Position numbers and translations under genes: made by a program | Shown here: in pieces, positions 1 through 9,708 of the stretch | Numbering within the stretch: the first letter of the stretch is position 1 | Layout: each line of letters begins with the position of its first letter | Assembly (NCBI GenBank): GCA_903923465.1 | Contig: CAIXXP010000037.1 | Location: 1 to 57,143, forward strand | DNA length: 57,143 bases | Source: an uncultured Sphingomonadales bacterium | GTDB lineage: Bacteria; Pseudomonadota; Alphaproteobacteria; Sphingomonadales; Sphingomonadaceae | Reading direction: 5' to 3' | Notes under the pieces: generated by a model | Seen by the model: the letters and a program-made list of their open reading frames with translations, nothing else | What the model was told of the DNA's origin: nothing | The model's database searches: none

Positions 1-6
1 GCAAGC

Positions 7-918
7 ATGAGCAACCCGCCAACCGCGTCCACCACAGAATCCGCCCTCACCCGCTGGCTGCTGGTCGGCCTGTCGCTGGCCTTCCTCGCGCTGTTTCTGG
101 TGCTGCCGCTGGCCCAGGTCTTCGTCGAAGGCTTCAAGGACGGGCTTGGTGTGTGGAAAACGGCAGTCACCAGCCCGGATGCGCTGGCCGCCGTCCGCCT
201 GACCCTGCTGATTGCCGGAATCAGCGTGCCAGCAAATCTGGTGTTCGGCGTTGCCGCAAGCTGGGCCACCGCCAAGTTCGACTTTCCCGGCAAAAGCCTG
301 CTCATCACCCTGATAGACCTGCCCTTTTCGGTATCTCCGGTTGTTTCGGGCATGATCTTCGTGCTGCTGTTTGGCGCGAACAGCGCGGCTGGCCCGTGGC
401 TGCGCGAGCATGACATCAAGATCATCTTTGCCGTGCCCGGCATTGTGCTGGCCACCACCTTCATCACCTTTCCCTTCGTCGCGCGGGAGCTGATCCCCTT
501 GATGCAGGAACAGGGCAAGGATGACGAGGAGGCCGCCATCTCGCTGGGTGCCAATGGCTGGCAGACCTTCTGGCATGTCACCCTGCCCAACATCCGCTGG
601 GGCCTGCTCTATGGCGTGCTGCTGTGCAATGCGCGGGCCATGGGCGAGTTTGGCGCGGTGTCTGTCGTCTCCGGCCATATCCGGGGCGAGACCAACACCA
701 TGCCGCTGCATGTCGAGATCCTCTACAACGAATATGATTTTGTCGGAGCCTTCGCGGTCGCCTCGCTGCTGGCCGGCCTGGCGCTGGTGACGCTTGTCGC
801 CAAGACGCTGCTGGAATGGCGTCTGGAGCATCGCGTCAAAAAAGTGGGAACCGGTTTTTTGACCAAAAGCGACGCGACCACAATGAACGACCTTGACCGA
901 AAGGAAGCTGTCCAGTGA
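7..918 (+). CDS. cysW: Sulfate ABC transporter permease, CysW family
   Basis: ORF 303 aa, multi-TM permease with EEAAxSLGAxxWxTFxxVTLP EAA loop; next to cysA with 4-nt overlap. Confidence 0.9.
   Translation: MSNPPTASTTESALTRWLLVGLSLAFLALFLVLPLAQVFVEGFKDGLGVWKTAVTSPDALAAVRLTLLIAGISVPANLVFGVAASWATAKFDFPGKSLLITLIDLPFSVSPVVSGMIFVLLFGANSAAGPWLREHDIKIIFAVPGIVLATTFITFPFVARELIPLMQEQGKDDEEAAISLGANGWQTFWHVTLPNIRWGLLYGVLLCNARAMGEFGAVSVVSGHIRGETNTMPLHVEILYNEYDFVGAFAVASLLAGLALVTLVAKTLLEWRLEHRVKKVGTGFLTKSDATTMNDLDRKEAVQ
832..876. repeat. Inverted-repeat element CGCGTC-AAAAAAgtgggaaccggTTTTTT-...-GACGCG inside the 3' end of cysW
   Basis: Outer arms CGCGTC (832-837) / GACGCG (871-876) and inner A6/T6 arms read directly. 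Confidence 0.6.
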
Positions 919-1892
919 TCGAGCTTAACGCCATAACCAAGCAGTTCGGCGCATATCCCGCGCTGCATGGCATAGACCTGACCATCGACAAGGGCGAGTT
1001 CATCGCCCTGCTCGGCCCCTCGGGCTCGGGCAAGACCACCCTGCTGCGCATCATCGCCGGTCTGGAAGTGCAGGACAGTGGCACGGTAAAGCTGGGCGGC
1101 GAGGACGTCTCGCAGCGCAAGGTAGCCGATCGCGGTGTGGGCTTCGTGTTCCAGCAATATGCTCTGTTCCGCCACATGACCGTGGCCGAAAACATCGGCT
1201 TCGGCCTCAGCGTGCGCCCGCGCAGCCAGCGCCCCGCCAAACAGGCCATCCGCGCCCGCGCCGAGGAACTGCTGGGCCTGGTGCAGCTGGTGGGGCTGGG
1301 TGGCCGCTATCCGGCACAGCTTTCGGGCGGCCAGCGGCAGCGTGTGGCGCTGGCCCGCGCGCTGGCGATAGAGCCGAACCTGCTGTTGCTCGACGAGCCC
1401 TTCGGCGCGCTCGACGCCAAGGTACGCAAGGATCTGCGCCGCTGGCTGCGCGATCTGCATCAGCGGCTGGGCATCACCTCGATCTTCGTCACCCACGACC
1501 AGGAAGAGGCGCTGGAACTGGCCGACCGGGTGGTGGTGATGAACCAGGGCCGCATCGAGCAGGTCGGCACGCCCGAGGAAATCTACATGCAGCCGGCCAC
1601 GCCCTTCGTCTCGCAGTTCGTCGGCGAGACCAATCTACTGCCCGCCGCCAATGGCGCCCCGGCGATCTATGTCCGCCCGCACGAAATCGACATTGTGCCG
1701 CGGGATGGCGAGGCGGTGCAGGTGGGCAATGTCTTCCGCAAGGGCGGTGTGTGGCGCATCGAGGGCCACCTTGCCGCCGATCAGCGTCTGGTCGAAATCG
1801 ACGCCGACGCCAATTTGCCGCCGCCCGCCTCCGGCGACACCATCCTCATCCGCCCCAAGCACCTGCGGACTTTCGCACAGAACGGAGCCTGA
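915..1892 (+). CDS. cysA: Sulfate ABC transporter ATP-binding protein
   Basis: Walker [10 protein letters not shown], signature [15 protein letters not shown], Walker [14 protein letters not shown]-terminal TOBE-like extension. Confidence 0.92.
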   Translation: MIELNAITKQFGAYPALHGIDLTIDKGEFIALLGPSGSGKTTLLRIIAGLEVQDSGTVKLGGEDVSQRKVADRGVGFVFQQYALFRHMTVAENIGFGLSVRPRSQRPAKQAIRARAEELLGLVQLVGLGGRYPAQLSGGQRQRVALARALAIEPNLLLLDEPFGALDAKVRKDLRRWLRDLHQRLGITSIFVTHDQEEALELADRVVVMNQGRIEQVGTPEEIYMQPATPFVSQFVGETNLLPAANGAPAIYVRPHEIDIVPRDGEAVQVGNVFRKGGVWRIEGHLAADQRLVEIDADANLPPPASGDTILIRPKHLRTFAQNGA

Positions 1893-1894
1893 CC

Positions 1895-2083
1895 ATGACC
1901 AACGCCGCCCAACAGCCCGCCCCTGCCCAATCGACCGAAGCCGCGCGCCTGCTGGAAGAGAGCATCGCCAGCGTGCGCGAGGCCCTGCAAGGCCTGCGCT
2001 ATGGCGCGATTTCGCTGACCGTGCATGAAGGCCGCGTCGTGCAGATCGATGTGACCGAAAAGAAGCGCCTGAAGCCGAACTGA
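1895..2083 (+). CDS. DUF2292 (YezD-like) small protein, 62 aa
   Basis: ATG 2 nt after the cysA stop; MTNAAQQP...LLEESIASVREALQGLRYGAISLTVHEGRVVQIDVTEKKRLKP resembles DUF2292; embedded in track ORF 1751..2083. Confidence 0.75.
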   Translation: MTNAAQQPAPAQSTEAARLLEESIASVREALQGLRYGAISLTVHEGRVVQIDVTEKKRLKPN

Positions 2084-2084
2084 A

Positions 2085-2118
2085 CTGACCGGTTTCGGTC
2101 AGGGCCATTCCCGGCCCT
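2085..2118 (+). terminator. Double hairpin after the cys operon (no clear U-tract)
   Basis: CTGACCG-gttt-CGGTCAG followed by AGGGCC-attccc-GGCCCT. Confidence 0.5.
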
Positions 2119-2249
2119 GCCGCCGCGCACCGGCCCATCGGGCATGACCGGGGCCGCGCCCGGTTCCCCTGCCCAAAATGCGCGCTTGATCCGGCCGCGC
2201 CATGCCGACATGACAGCCTTTCTGTAGCGATGCCCTGCGAAAGCCCTTC

Positions 2250-3863
2250 ATGGACGACGATATTCGAACCGGAATTGATGAGTCGCTACGGGAATCCACG
2301 CGGGACCCGCAGCTGATGCAGGCGGCGCTGGCGCTGCACCGCAACCAGTTGTCCATCGCCGAGCCGCTGCTGAAGGCGCATCTGAAGCAGAACCCGTTCA
2401 ACGTCGCGGCCATGCGCATGCTGGCCGAACTGGCTGGCCGCATCGCCCGCTATCAGGATGCCGAAAAGCTGTTGCGCCGGGCGCTGGAACTGGCGCCCTC
2501 CTTCACCCCGGCGCGCTCCAACCTCGCCATGCTGCTCTACCGCACCAGCCGCCTCACCGAGGCGCTGGAGGAACTGGCGCTGGTGGCCGAGGATAGCGGC
2601 GAGGAGGCCAGCGACCTGCGCGCGGCGGTGCTGGGCCGGCTGGGCGAGTTCGACGAGGCGCTGGCGCTGTACGAGACCATCTTGCGGCAACACCCGGCGC
2701 AGGCCGGCCTGTGGCTGTCCTATGGCCATGTGCTGAAGACCGTGGGCCGACTGGAGGATGGCATTGCCGCCTACCGCCGCGCCATCGCGCTCGCCCCGCA
2801 ACTGGGCGATGCCTGGTGGAGTCTCGCCAACCTGAAGACAGTCCGCTTCGGCGAGGACGATGTCGCGACGATGGAGGCGGCGATGGCCACGCCCGGCCTT
2901 GCCGACGAAGACCGCTTTCACCTCGAATTCGCCCTGGGCAAGGCTTTCGAGGACCGGGGCGAGCCCGCCCGCGCCTTCGCCTGTTATGTCGAAGCCAACC
3001 GCCACCGCCGCGCGCTCATCCAATATGACGCCGCCGCCATCCACACCGCCAGCGAGCGCGGTGCCGCCGCCTTCACCCCCGCCTATTTCGCCGAGCGGCA
3101 AGGCTTTGGCTGCCCGGCGCCCGACCCGATTTTCATTATCGGCATGCCGCGCGCCGGCTCCACGCTGGTCGAACAGATCCTTGCCAGCCACTCGGCGGTG
3201 GAGGCGATCAACGAATTGCCCGATATTCCCATGCTGTGGAACGCGCTCGGCGATTCCGGGACGAATGATCCGCTGGCCGCCTGCCTCGCACTGGATGCCC
3301 AGGGCGCCGCGAGGATTGGCGAGGAATACCTCGCCCGCGTCGCCCCGCAGCGCAAGACCAGCCGCCCCTATTTCATCGACAAGCTGCCCAACAACTGGCG
3401 CTATGTCGGCTTCATCAAGACCATACTGCCGAATGCGAAGATCGTCGATGCACGGCGCCATCCGCTCTCCTGCGGCTTTTCCAATTTCAAGCAGCACTAT
3501 GCGCGGGGGCAGAATTTCTCTTACGATCTGGCGGATATCGGCCATTATTATGCGGATTATGTGCGGCTGCTGGCGAAGCTGGAAGCGGCGGTGCCGGGCG
3601 GCATGCACCGGGTGATTTACGAGAACATGGTGGCCAGCACGGAGGCGGAGATCCGCCAACTGCTGGCCGCCCTCGGCCTGCCTTTCGAGGACGCCTGCCT
3701 GACCTTCCACCAGACCGAGCGCGCCGTGCGCACGCCGTCGTCCGAACAGGTGCGCAGCGCCATCTTCCGCTCGGGCACGGAAAACTGGCAGGCCTTCGAG
3801 GAATGGCTCGGCCCGTTGAAGGCGGCGCTGGGCGAGGTGCTGGAGCGCTATCCCCACACCTGA
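2250..3863 (+). CDS. TPR-repeat sulfotransferase family protein
   Basis: N-terminal TPR repeats, then FIIGMPRAGSTLVEQILASHSAVEAINELPD (PAPS-binding-like) and RHPLSCGFSNFKQHY motif. Confidence 0.85.
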   Translation: MDDDIRTGIDESLRESTRDPQLMQAALALHRNQLSIAEPLLKAHLKQNPFNVAAMRMLAELAGRIARYQDAEKLLRRALELAPSFTPARSNLAMLLYRTSRLTEALEELALVAEDSGEEASDLRAAVLGRLGEFDEALALYETILRQHPAQAGLWLSYGHVLKTVGRLEDGIAAYRRAIALAPQLGDAWWSLANLKTVRFGEDDVATMEAAMATPGLADEDRFHLEFALGKAFEDRGEPARAFACYVEANRHRRALIQYDAAAIHTASERGAAAFTPAYFAERQGFGCPAPDPIFIIGMPRAGSTLVEQILASHSAVEAINELPDIPMLWNALGDSGTNDPLAACLALDAQGAARIGEEYLARVAPQRKTSRPYFIDKLPNNWRYVGFIKTILPNAKIVDARRHPLSCGFSNFKQHYARGQNFSYDLADIGHYYADYVRLLAKLEAAVPGGMHRVIYENMVASTEAEIRQLLAALGLPFEDACLTFHQTERAVRTPSSEQVRSAIFRSGTENWQAFEEWLGPLKAALGEVLERYPHT

Positions 3864-3975
3864 CGCGAAAATGCCACAACCCCAAACACATTTCGCACTG
3901 CAGCAATCCCGGGCTTGGCCAGGACAAACGGTTGTTGTAACAAAATTGCCTCGAGATAACTGGAAGGGGCACCCC

Positions 3976-6441
3976 ATGGGTTCAGGTTTTGCGTCGCGCG
4001 CGCATCGGCATTCCGCTTGCGCGCTGTTGGTGGGCACGATTTTGGCGAGCACGCCCGCCTTGGCGCAGTCCGCCCCCGCCCCTGCACTCTCTGGCGCCAA
4101 CGCGCCCGCGGCCGAGGGTAACGAGATCGTCGTCACCGCGCAAAAGCGCTCTGAAACCCTGCAGAATGTGCCCATCAGCATCGAGGCTCTCTCGTCCAAG
4201 AAGCTGGAGGACAACCACGTCGCCAGCTTCGACGATTACGCCCGCCTGCTGCCCTCGGTCAGCTATCAGTCCTTCGCCGGGCCGGGCCAGTCGCAGATCT
4301 ATTTCCGCGGCATCTCCTCGGGCAGCGAGAGCAACGGCAGCCACGCCGGCTCGCAGCCGACCAGCGCCCTCTACATCGACGAAATCCCGCTGACCACCAT
4401 CGCCGGCGCGGTCGATCTGCACATGTACGACATGCAGCGCGTCGAGGCGCTCTCCGGCCCGCAGGGCACGCTGTATGGCGCCAGCTCGCTGTCGGGCACG
4501 TTGCGGCTGATTACCAACAAGCCCAACCCCAACCGCTTCGAGGCGGGAATCGACGTCTCCGGCACCACCTTTGCCAAGGGCGCCAATTCCAGCGGCGGCA
4601 GCATCGATGCGTTCATCAACCTGCCGCTGGGCCACGGCATGGCCCTGCGCGCATCGGGCTTCTACGAGCGCGATGGCGGCTATATCAGCAACATTCCGGG
4701 CACGCGCACCTACACGGTGAACATCGGGCCGGGCGGCCCAGCCGGGCCCCTCACCGTCAGCAACGCGGCCTATGTGAAAAAGAACTTCAACGATGTCGAG
4801 ACCGCCGGCGGCCGCGCCGCGCTGGGCATCGATCTGGACGACAACTGGACCGTCACGCCCGCCGTCATCTACCAGAACCAGAAGACCCACGGCACCTTCC
4901 TCTTTGGCCCCCAAAAAGGCGATGCCATCGTTCCCGCGGTAGGCGACCTGCAGGTGCAGGACTACTCACCGGATTACGGCAGCGATGAATGGACCCAGGC
5001 CGCGCTGACCATCCACGGCAAGCTGAGCAACTGGGACGTGACCTATGCCGGCGGCTATTTCACCCGCCATCTGGATGTGGTGCAGGATTATTCCGATTAT
5101 TCAGTCAATTATCAGAATGCCGGCCACTACTACTACAACAGCTTCTACACCAATTCAGGCGGCAACCTGAACCCCGGCCAGATCTATCACGGGCACGATG
5201 ACTACACGAAGCTGAGCAACGAATTGCGCGTATCCTCGCCTTCCACCGAGCCTTTCCGCATCACTGCCGGCCTGTTCATGCAGCGCCAGACCGACAAGAT
5301 CGTGGCCGACTATGAAGTTGCGGGCCTGGCCGGCAGCGCGTCCAGCAAATACGCTGTGCATGGCTGCGGTGATGATGTGTTCTGCACCCGCGTCTACCGC
5401 GTCGACCGCGATTATGCCGCCTTCGCCGATGCCTCCTACGACATCACCTCGCGGCTCACGCTCTCTGGCGGCATTCGTGGTTTCAACGCCAACAATTCCG
5501 CCGTTGGCTTCTCCGGCACGCAGAGCAACTACAACGGCACCTCGTCCAGCGGCGTGACCTGTATTGCGCCGACGGATGGATTTGCCCCGTGCATCCTGTT
5601 CCACAAGGCCGCCGACAAGTCCGGCGAGGTGCACCGCGCCAACCTAAGCTGGAAGATCGACGGCACGCATATGGTTTATGCGACCTATTCCACCGGCTAT
5701 CGTCCGGGTGGGATCAACCGCTTCACCGGGGTCGATCCCTACCGCCCAGACACGCTGACCAACTATGAGCTGGGCGCGAAAACCTCGTGGTTCAACCACA
5801 TGTTGACCGTGAACGTGGCGATTTATGACGAGGAATGGCGCAATGCCCAGTTCCAGCTGACGACACCGAATTCCAACGGCACGCTCAGCACCTACAACAT
5901 CGGCAGCGCCCGGGTGCGCGGTGCGGAGGGTGACTTCTCGCTGAACCTCGGCCAGATCACCTTCTCGGGCAGTGGCGCCTATACCGACGGCAAGCTGACC
6001 AGCAGCGTCTGCCAGCTGGCGCAATCGGGGCCGAATATCGGCAATCCGGACTGCACGCTGCCCAAAATCGCCCTGTCCGGCGATTCCCTGCCGATCCAGC
6101 CGAAATTCAAGGGCAACCTCACGCTGCGCTACAAATTCGATGTCGGCAAGGCGAAGGCCTATGCGCAGGCCGTGGTCAACCATCAGTCGAGCGTGCGTTC
6201 GGCGCTGGTGGATGCCGATGCCGCCGCCTTTGGCCCGATCTCCGGCTTCTCCACCGTCGATTTCGCGCTGGGCGCCACGGTCTCGTCGTGGAAGGCGGAG
6301 TTCTACGTGCAGAACGCCTTCGACCAACGCGGCATTCTCAGCCTCAACGCGGTGTGCATCCCCTCGGCCTGCGCGCAATATGGCCGGGCCTATCCCACCA
6401 AGCCGCAGCAGTTCGGCATCAAGCTGGGCGAGAAGTTCTGA
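3976..6441 (+). CDS. TonB-dependent outer-membrane receptor
   Basis: Signal peptide, NEIVVTAQKRSETLQNVPISI TonB box/plug, FRGISSG, C-terminal beta barrel ending in F. Start at 3976 preferred over track start 3871. Confidence 0.9.
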   Translation: MGSGFASRAHRHSACALLVGTILASTPALAQSAPAPALSGANAPAAEGNEIVVTAQKRSETLQNVPISIEALSSKKLEDNHVASFDDYARLLPSVSYQSFAGPGQSQIYFRGISSGSESNGSHAGSQPTSALYIDEIPLTTIAGAVDLHMYDMQRVEALSGPQGTLYGASSLSGTLRLITNKPNPNRFEAGIDVSGTTFAKGANSSGGSIDAFINLPLGHGMALRASGFYERDGGYISNIPGTRTYTVNIGPGGPAGPLTVSNAAYVKKNFNDVETAGGRAALGIDLDDNWTVTPAVIYQNQKTHGTFLFGPQKGDAIVPAVGDLQVQDYSPDYGSDEWTQAALTIHGKLSNWDVTYAGGYFTRHLDVVQDYSDYSVNYQNAGHYYYNSFYTNSGGNLNPGQIYHGHDDYTKLSNELRVSSPSTEPFRITAGLFMQRQTDKIVADYEVAGLAGSASSKYAVHGCGDDVFCTRVYRVDRDYAAFADASYDITSRLTLSGGIRGFNANNSAVGFSGTQSNYNGTSSSGVTCIAPTDGFAPCILFHKAADKSGEVHRANLSWKIDGTHMVYATYSTGYRPGGINRFTGVDPYRPDTLTNYELGAKTSWFNHMLTVNVAIYDEEWRNAQFQLTTPNSNGTLSTYNIGSARVRGAEGDFSLNLGQITFSGSGAYTDGKLTSSVCQLAQSGPNIGNPDCTLPKIALSGDSLPIQPKFKGNLTLRYKFDVGKAKAYAQAVVNHQSSVRSALVDADAAAFGPISGFSTVDFALGATVSSWKAEFYVQNAFDQRGILSLNAVCIPSACAQYGRAYPTKPQQFGIKLGEKF

Positions 6442-6447
6442 CCCAAT

Positions 6448-6476
6448 GGCGCGGCTGGGCTGAGCCCGGTCGCGCC
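6448..6476. terminator. Bidirectional hairpin between TonB receptor and modC
   Basis: GGCGCG...GGGC-tga-GCCC...CGCGCC between convergent stops. Confidence 0.55.
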
Positions 6477-7106
6477 CTAACCCGCATCCATGGCGATGAC
6501 CTGCCCCGCCAGCCGCGCCACCTCGGCGGCGTCGTGGCTGACATAGAGGATGGGCAGTTCCAGTTCGTCGCGGATACGCTCGATCACCCCGATGATCTCC
6601 TCGCGCCGCGCGGCATCCAGCGAGGCCAGCGGCTCGTCCATCGCCAGAAAGCGCGGCGCCGACAGCAAGGCCCGGCCAATTGCCACCCGCTGCGCCTCGC
6701 CGCCTGACAGGGTACGCGGCCGCCGCCCGAGCAAATGGCCGATGCCCAGAAAAGCGCAGGCCTCCTCCAGCGACATCCAGCGCCGCTCGGGGCTGGCCAG
6801 CCGCCAGCCATACAGCAGATTATCGCGCACGGTCAGATGCGGAAACAGCCGCGCATCCTGAAACACATATCCGCAGGCCCGCTGTTGCGGCGGCAGGTTC
6901 ACCCGGCCGGTGCTGTCGAACAGCACCCGGCCCGCCACCACAACCCGTCCTGACTCGGGGCGCAACAGCCCGGCCACCGCGTCCAGCACGCTGGTTTTGC
7001 CGGCGCCGGATGCGCCGAACAGCGCCACCAGCCGGCTCTGCCCGACAAAGCTGACGGCGATGCGCCGCGCACCGCGAACCAACTGGAGATCGACCTCAAA
7101 GCACAT
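6477..7106 (-). CDS. modC: Molybdate ABC transporter ATP-binding protein, short form without TOBE region
   Basis: GASGAGKTSVLDAVAGLL, LSGGEAQRVAIGRALLSAPRFLAMDEPLASLD; 209 aa; overlaps modB. Confidence 0.85.
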   Translation of the reverse strand: MCFEVDLQLVRGARRIAVSFVGQSRLVALFGASGAGKTSVLDAVAGLLRPESGRVVVAGRVLFDSTGRVNLPPQQRACGYVFQDARLFPHLTVRDNLLYGWRLASPERRWMSLEEACAFLGIGHLLGRRPRTLSGGEAQRVAIGRALLSAPRFLAMDEPLASLDAARREEIIGVIERIRDELELPILYVSHDAAEVARLAGQVIAMDAG

Positions 7107-7797
7107 GCTGCTGCCGCCCCGGCCCCGCGCCCCGCCGCGTCAGCACTTCGGACGCCACCAGCGCCCCCAGCGACAGCACCACCGAGACCACCGCCAGCCG
7201 GGCGGCGGTGGCATCACCATCAGGCAGTTGCAGCGCGCCATAAATCGCCAGCGGCAGCGTCTGCGTCTCGCCGGGAATGTTCGAGACAAAGGTGATCGTC
7301 GCGCCAAACTCGCCGAGGCACCGGGCAAAGCCCAGCACCATGCCCGCCAGCACCCCCGGCCCGGAAAGCGGCAGGGTGATGGTGGCAAAGCTGCGCCACG
7401 GCCCCGCCCCCAGCGTGCGCGCCGCGCCTTCCAGCCGTGGATCCACCGCCTCCAGCGACAGGCGAATGGCGCGCACCATCAGCGGCAGTGCCATCACCGC
7501 CGCCGCCAGCGCCGCGCCGGTCCAGCGGAACAGCAGCGAGATGCCTAAATGCGCGAGCAACCGTCCTCCCGGCCCATGCGCGCCAAAGGCCAGCAGCAGC
7601 AGCCAGCCGGTCACCACCGGGGGCAGCACCAGCGGCAGATGCACCACCGCGTCCAGCAGCACCCGCCCGGCAAAATGCACCCGCGCCAGCGCCCAGGCCA
7701 GCGCGAAGGCCACCGGCAAGGCCCCCAGCATCGCCACACCGCCCACCTTCAGCGATAGCGCGACAATGCCCCACTCCCCGGGCGATAGCAGGGTCAT
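7096..7797 (-). CDS. modB: Molybdate ABC transporter permease
   Basis: HLPLVLPPVVTGWLLL and ARTLGAGPWRSFATITLPLSGPGVLAG EAA loop; operon with modA/modC. Confidence 0.9.
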   Translation of the reverse strand: MTLLSPGEWGIVALSLKVGGVAMLGALPVAFALAWALARVHFAGRVLLDAVVHLPLVLPPVVTGWLLLLAFGAHGPGGRLLAHLGISLLFRWTGAALAAAVMALPLMVRAIRLSLEAVDPRLEGAARTLGAGPWRSFATITLPLSGPGVLAGMVLGFARCLGEFGATITFVSNIPGETQTLPLAIYGALQLPDGDATAARLAVVSVVLSLGALVASEVLTRRGAGPGRQQHVL

Positions 7798-7816
7798 TCG
7801 CGCAGGCTCCAGACGC

Positions 7817-8653
7817 TCAGTTCACGCCGAACCCGAAGCGGCGGAAGATCGCTTTGCCCGCGCCGGAGCGCAGAAAGGCGGCAAAGCCCACCGCCTCGGG
7901 ATTGGCGGGCGTCTGGCTGAAGGACGGCACCAGCAGGGCGAGCGGATAGCGGATCGGCTCGTGGCTGCTCTCGGGGAACGTGGCCACCACCCGCACCCTG
8001 GGTTCGGCTCGCGCATCGGTGGCATAGACGATGCCCAGCGGCACCTCGCCGCGCGCCACCAGCGCCAGGGCAGAGCGCACGCTGTCGGTCCCGGCGATCT
8101 TGCCGGCCACCTGCGGCCACACCCCCAGATTTGTGAGCGCCTGTTTGGCATAGCGGCCCGCGGGCACCGAATCGACAGCGCCCGTGGCCAGCCTGCCCCC
8201 ATTTGATCCGGCCCCCAGCGCCTGCGCCAGCGGGAAGCCGGGGGCGATGCGCAGGGCAAGGGTGCTGCCCGCAGGCGCCACCAGCACCAGCGCGTTGGTC
8301 AGCAGGTTGACCCGGCTGCCATCGCGCAACAGCCCGCGCGCGGCCACATGATCCATCCATTCCTCATCGGCGGAGATGAAAATATCGGCCGGTGCACCCG
8401 CCTCGATCTGCCGCGCGAGTGCGGAGGATGCCGCCAGCGACAGTACCGGGCGCGGGTGACCCTTGGCCGCCCAGGCATCGGCGGCCTGATTCAGTGATTC
8501 CTGTAAGCTGGCCGCCGCCAGCACCACGGGAGCCACCGGCCCGGTGGGCGCATCCGCCGCAGCGGGCGCCGACGCCAGTGCCAGCGCGCCGAACGCCGCC
8601 AGCAACCGGTTCAGCCATGCCCTCGCGCCATGCGCCTTGATCGCGTGAACCAT
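7817..8653 (-). CDS. modA: Molybdate ABC transporter substrate-binding protein
   Basis: Signal peptide, VVLAAASLQESLNQAADAW, LAASSALARQIEAGAPADIFISADEEWMD. ATG at 8653 preferred over track start. Confidence 0.9.
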   Translation of the reverse strand: MVHAIKAHGARAWLNRLLAAFGALALASAPAAADAPTGPVAPVVLAAASLQESLNQAADAWAAKGHPRPVLSLAASSALARQIEAGAPADIFISADEEWMDHVAARGLLRDGSRVNLLTNALVLVAPAGSTLALRIAPGFPLAQALGAGSNGGRLATGAVDSVPAGRYAKQALTNLGVWPQVAGKIAGTDSVRSALALVARGEVPLGIVYATDARAEPRVRVVATFPESSHEPIRYPLALLVPSFSQTPANPEAVGFAAFLRSGAGKAIFRRFGFGVN

Positions 8654-8691
8654 CCTTGTGCCTCCTGCCGGCGGGCGATCGGGGCCGCCAC

Positions 8692-8727
8692 CGGTATCTC
8701 TATATTTCACAGTATATAGAAATATCG
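8692..8727. promoter_or_regulatory. ModE-like operator palindrome upstream of modA
   Basis: CGGTATCTCTATAT-ttcacagt-ATATAGAAATATCG, 12 of 14 paired arm positions; resembles the CTATAT/ATATAG core of ModE sites; 39 bp from modA ATG. Confidence 0.65.
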
Positions 8728-8838
8728 ACGCTGAGAAGCCCCATTGGTCGCGGCGCGCAAAGCACGCCCTGCCCGGCACGCTTGCGCCCGCGGCAGCACT
8801 GAGGCACGTTGCCGCGCGGGAGACAGGAGAAGGCGCGC

Positions 8839-9681
8839 ATGATGCACCCCCGCTATCGCACCGGCCTGTGCTGGGGCACCGCGCCGCAGGCCTCGCTGGT
8901 GGAGCTTGCGCGGCTGGCCGCCGCCCACGGCTTTCAGGCGATCTCGATCACCCCCGGCCAGTTCCGCGATGCCCGCGCCGCCGGGCACAGCGGCGCCTCC
9001 CTGCTGGCGCTGATCGACGATCTCGGGCTGGAGGTCTCGGTTATCGATCCGCTGATGAGCGCCCTGCCCGGCATGCCGGCGCCGCACGAAATCGAGCCGC
9101 GCTTTCGCCATCTGCGCGCCTTTACCGAGGAGGATTGTTTCACCACCGCCGAGGCGCTGCGGGCGCCGACCGTCAATCTCGCCCATTTCCTCGGGCGCCC
9201 TGTGCCGATGGCGCAGATGGTGGATGCCGTCGGCGGCATTGCCGGGCGCGCCCGCCAGCGCGGCCTGAGCCTGTCGCTGGAGTTCATCCCCGGCACCGGC
9301 ATTCCCGATCTGCCGACGGCGCTGGCCATTGTCGCGCAGGTCGGGGCCGGCAATCTCGGGGTGATGCTGGATGTCTGGCACCTTGCCCGCTCGGGCGGTC
9401 TGACCATCGAGCTGGCGACGCTGCCCCCCGGCGTGATCACCGCCTTCCAGCTCAACGACCGCCGCGAGCCCCCGCCGGGCGAGACCTATGTGCCGCTGGC
9501 CGGCCGCCTGCCACCGGGCGAGGGCGAACTGCCGCTGGTGAGCATCCTGAACGCCGTGCTGGCCGCCAACCCCGCGCTCAACATCGGGCTCGAGGTCTTT
9601 ACCGCCGAGGCTGGCCCGGCCGACGAGTTCGTCGCCCATGTCGCACAGGCAACCCGCGCCCTGCTGGCCGAACTAGACTGA
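8839..9681 (+). CDS. Xylose isomerase-like TIM-barrel family protein
   Basis: LARLAAAHGFQAISITPGQF, LSLEFIPGTG, GVMLDVWHLARSG; RBS-like aggag upstream. Confidence 0.75.
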   Translation: MMHPRYRTGLCWGTAPQASLVELARLAAAHGFQAISITPGQFRDARAAGHSGASLLALIDDLGLEVSVIDPLMSALPGMPAPHEIEPRFRHLRAFTEEDCFTTAEALRAPTVNLAHFLGRPVPMAQMVDAVGGIAGRARQRGLSLSLEFIPGTGIPDLPTALAIVAQVGAGNLGVMLDVWHLARSGGLTIELATLPPGVITAFQLNDRREPPPGETYVPLAGRLPPGEGELPLVSILNAVLAANPALNIGLEVFTAEAGPADEFVAHVAQATRALLAELD

Positions 9682-9708
9682 AGCCGGGCTCGGGCCGCGT
9701 GCTCAGGC

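Noticed and set aside
3908-3950. AAACGGTTGTTGTAACAAAATTG upstream of the TonB receptor, sharing AACGGTTGTT with the 31615 palindrome
   Set aside because: Lacks the CTAAC/GTTAG arms; overlap looks coincidental
2286-4214. 642-aa minus-strand ORF antisense to the sulfotransferase and TonB receptor start
   Set aside because: High-GC shadow ORF; low-complexity Arg/Ala/Gly composition with no recognisable domain, opposite well-supported genes
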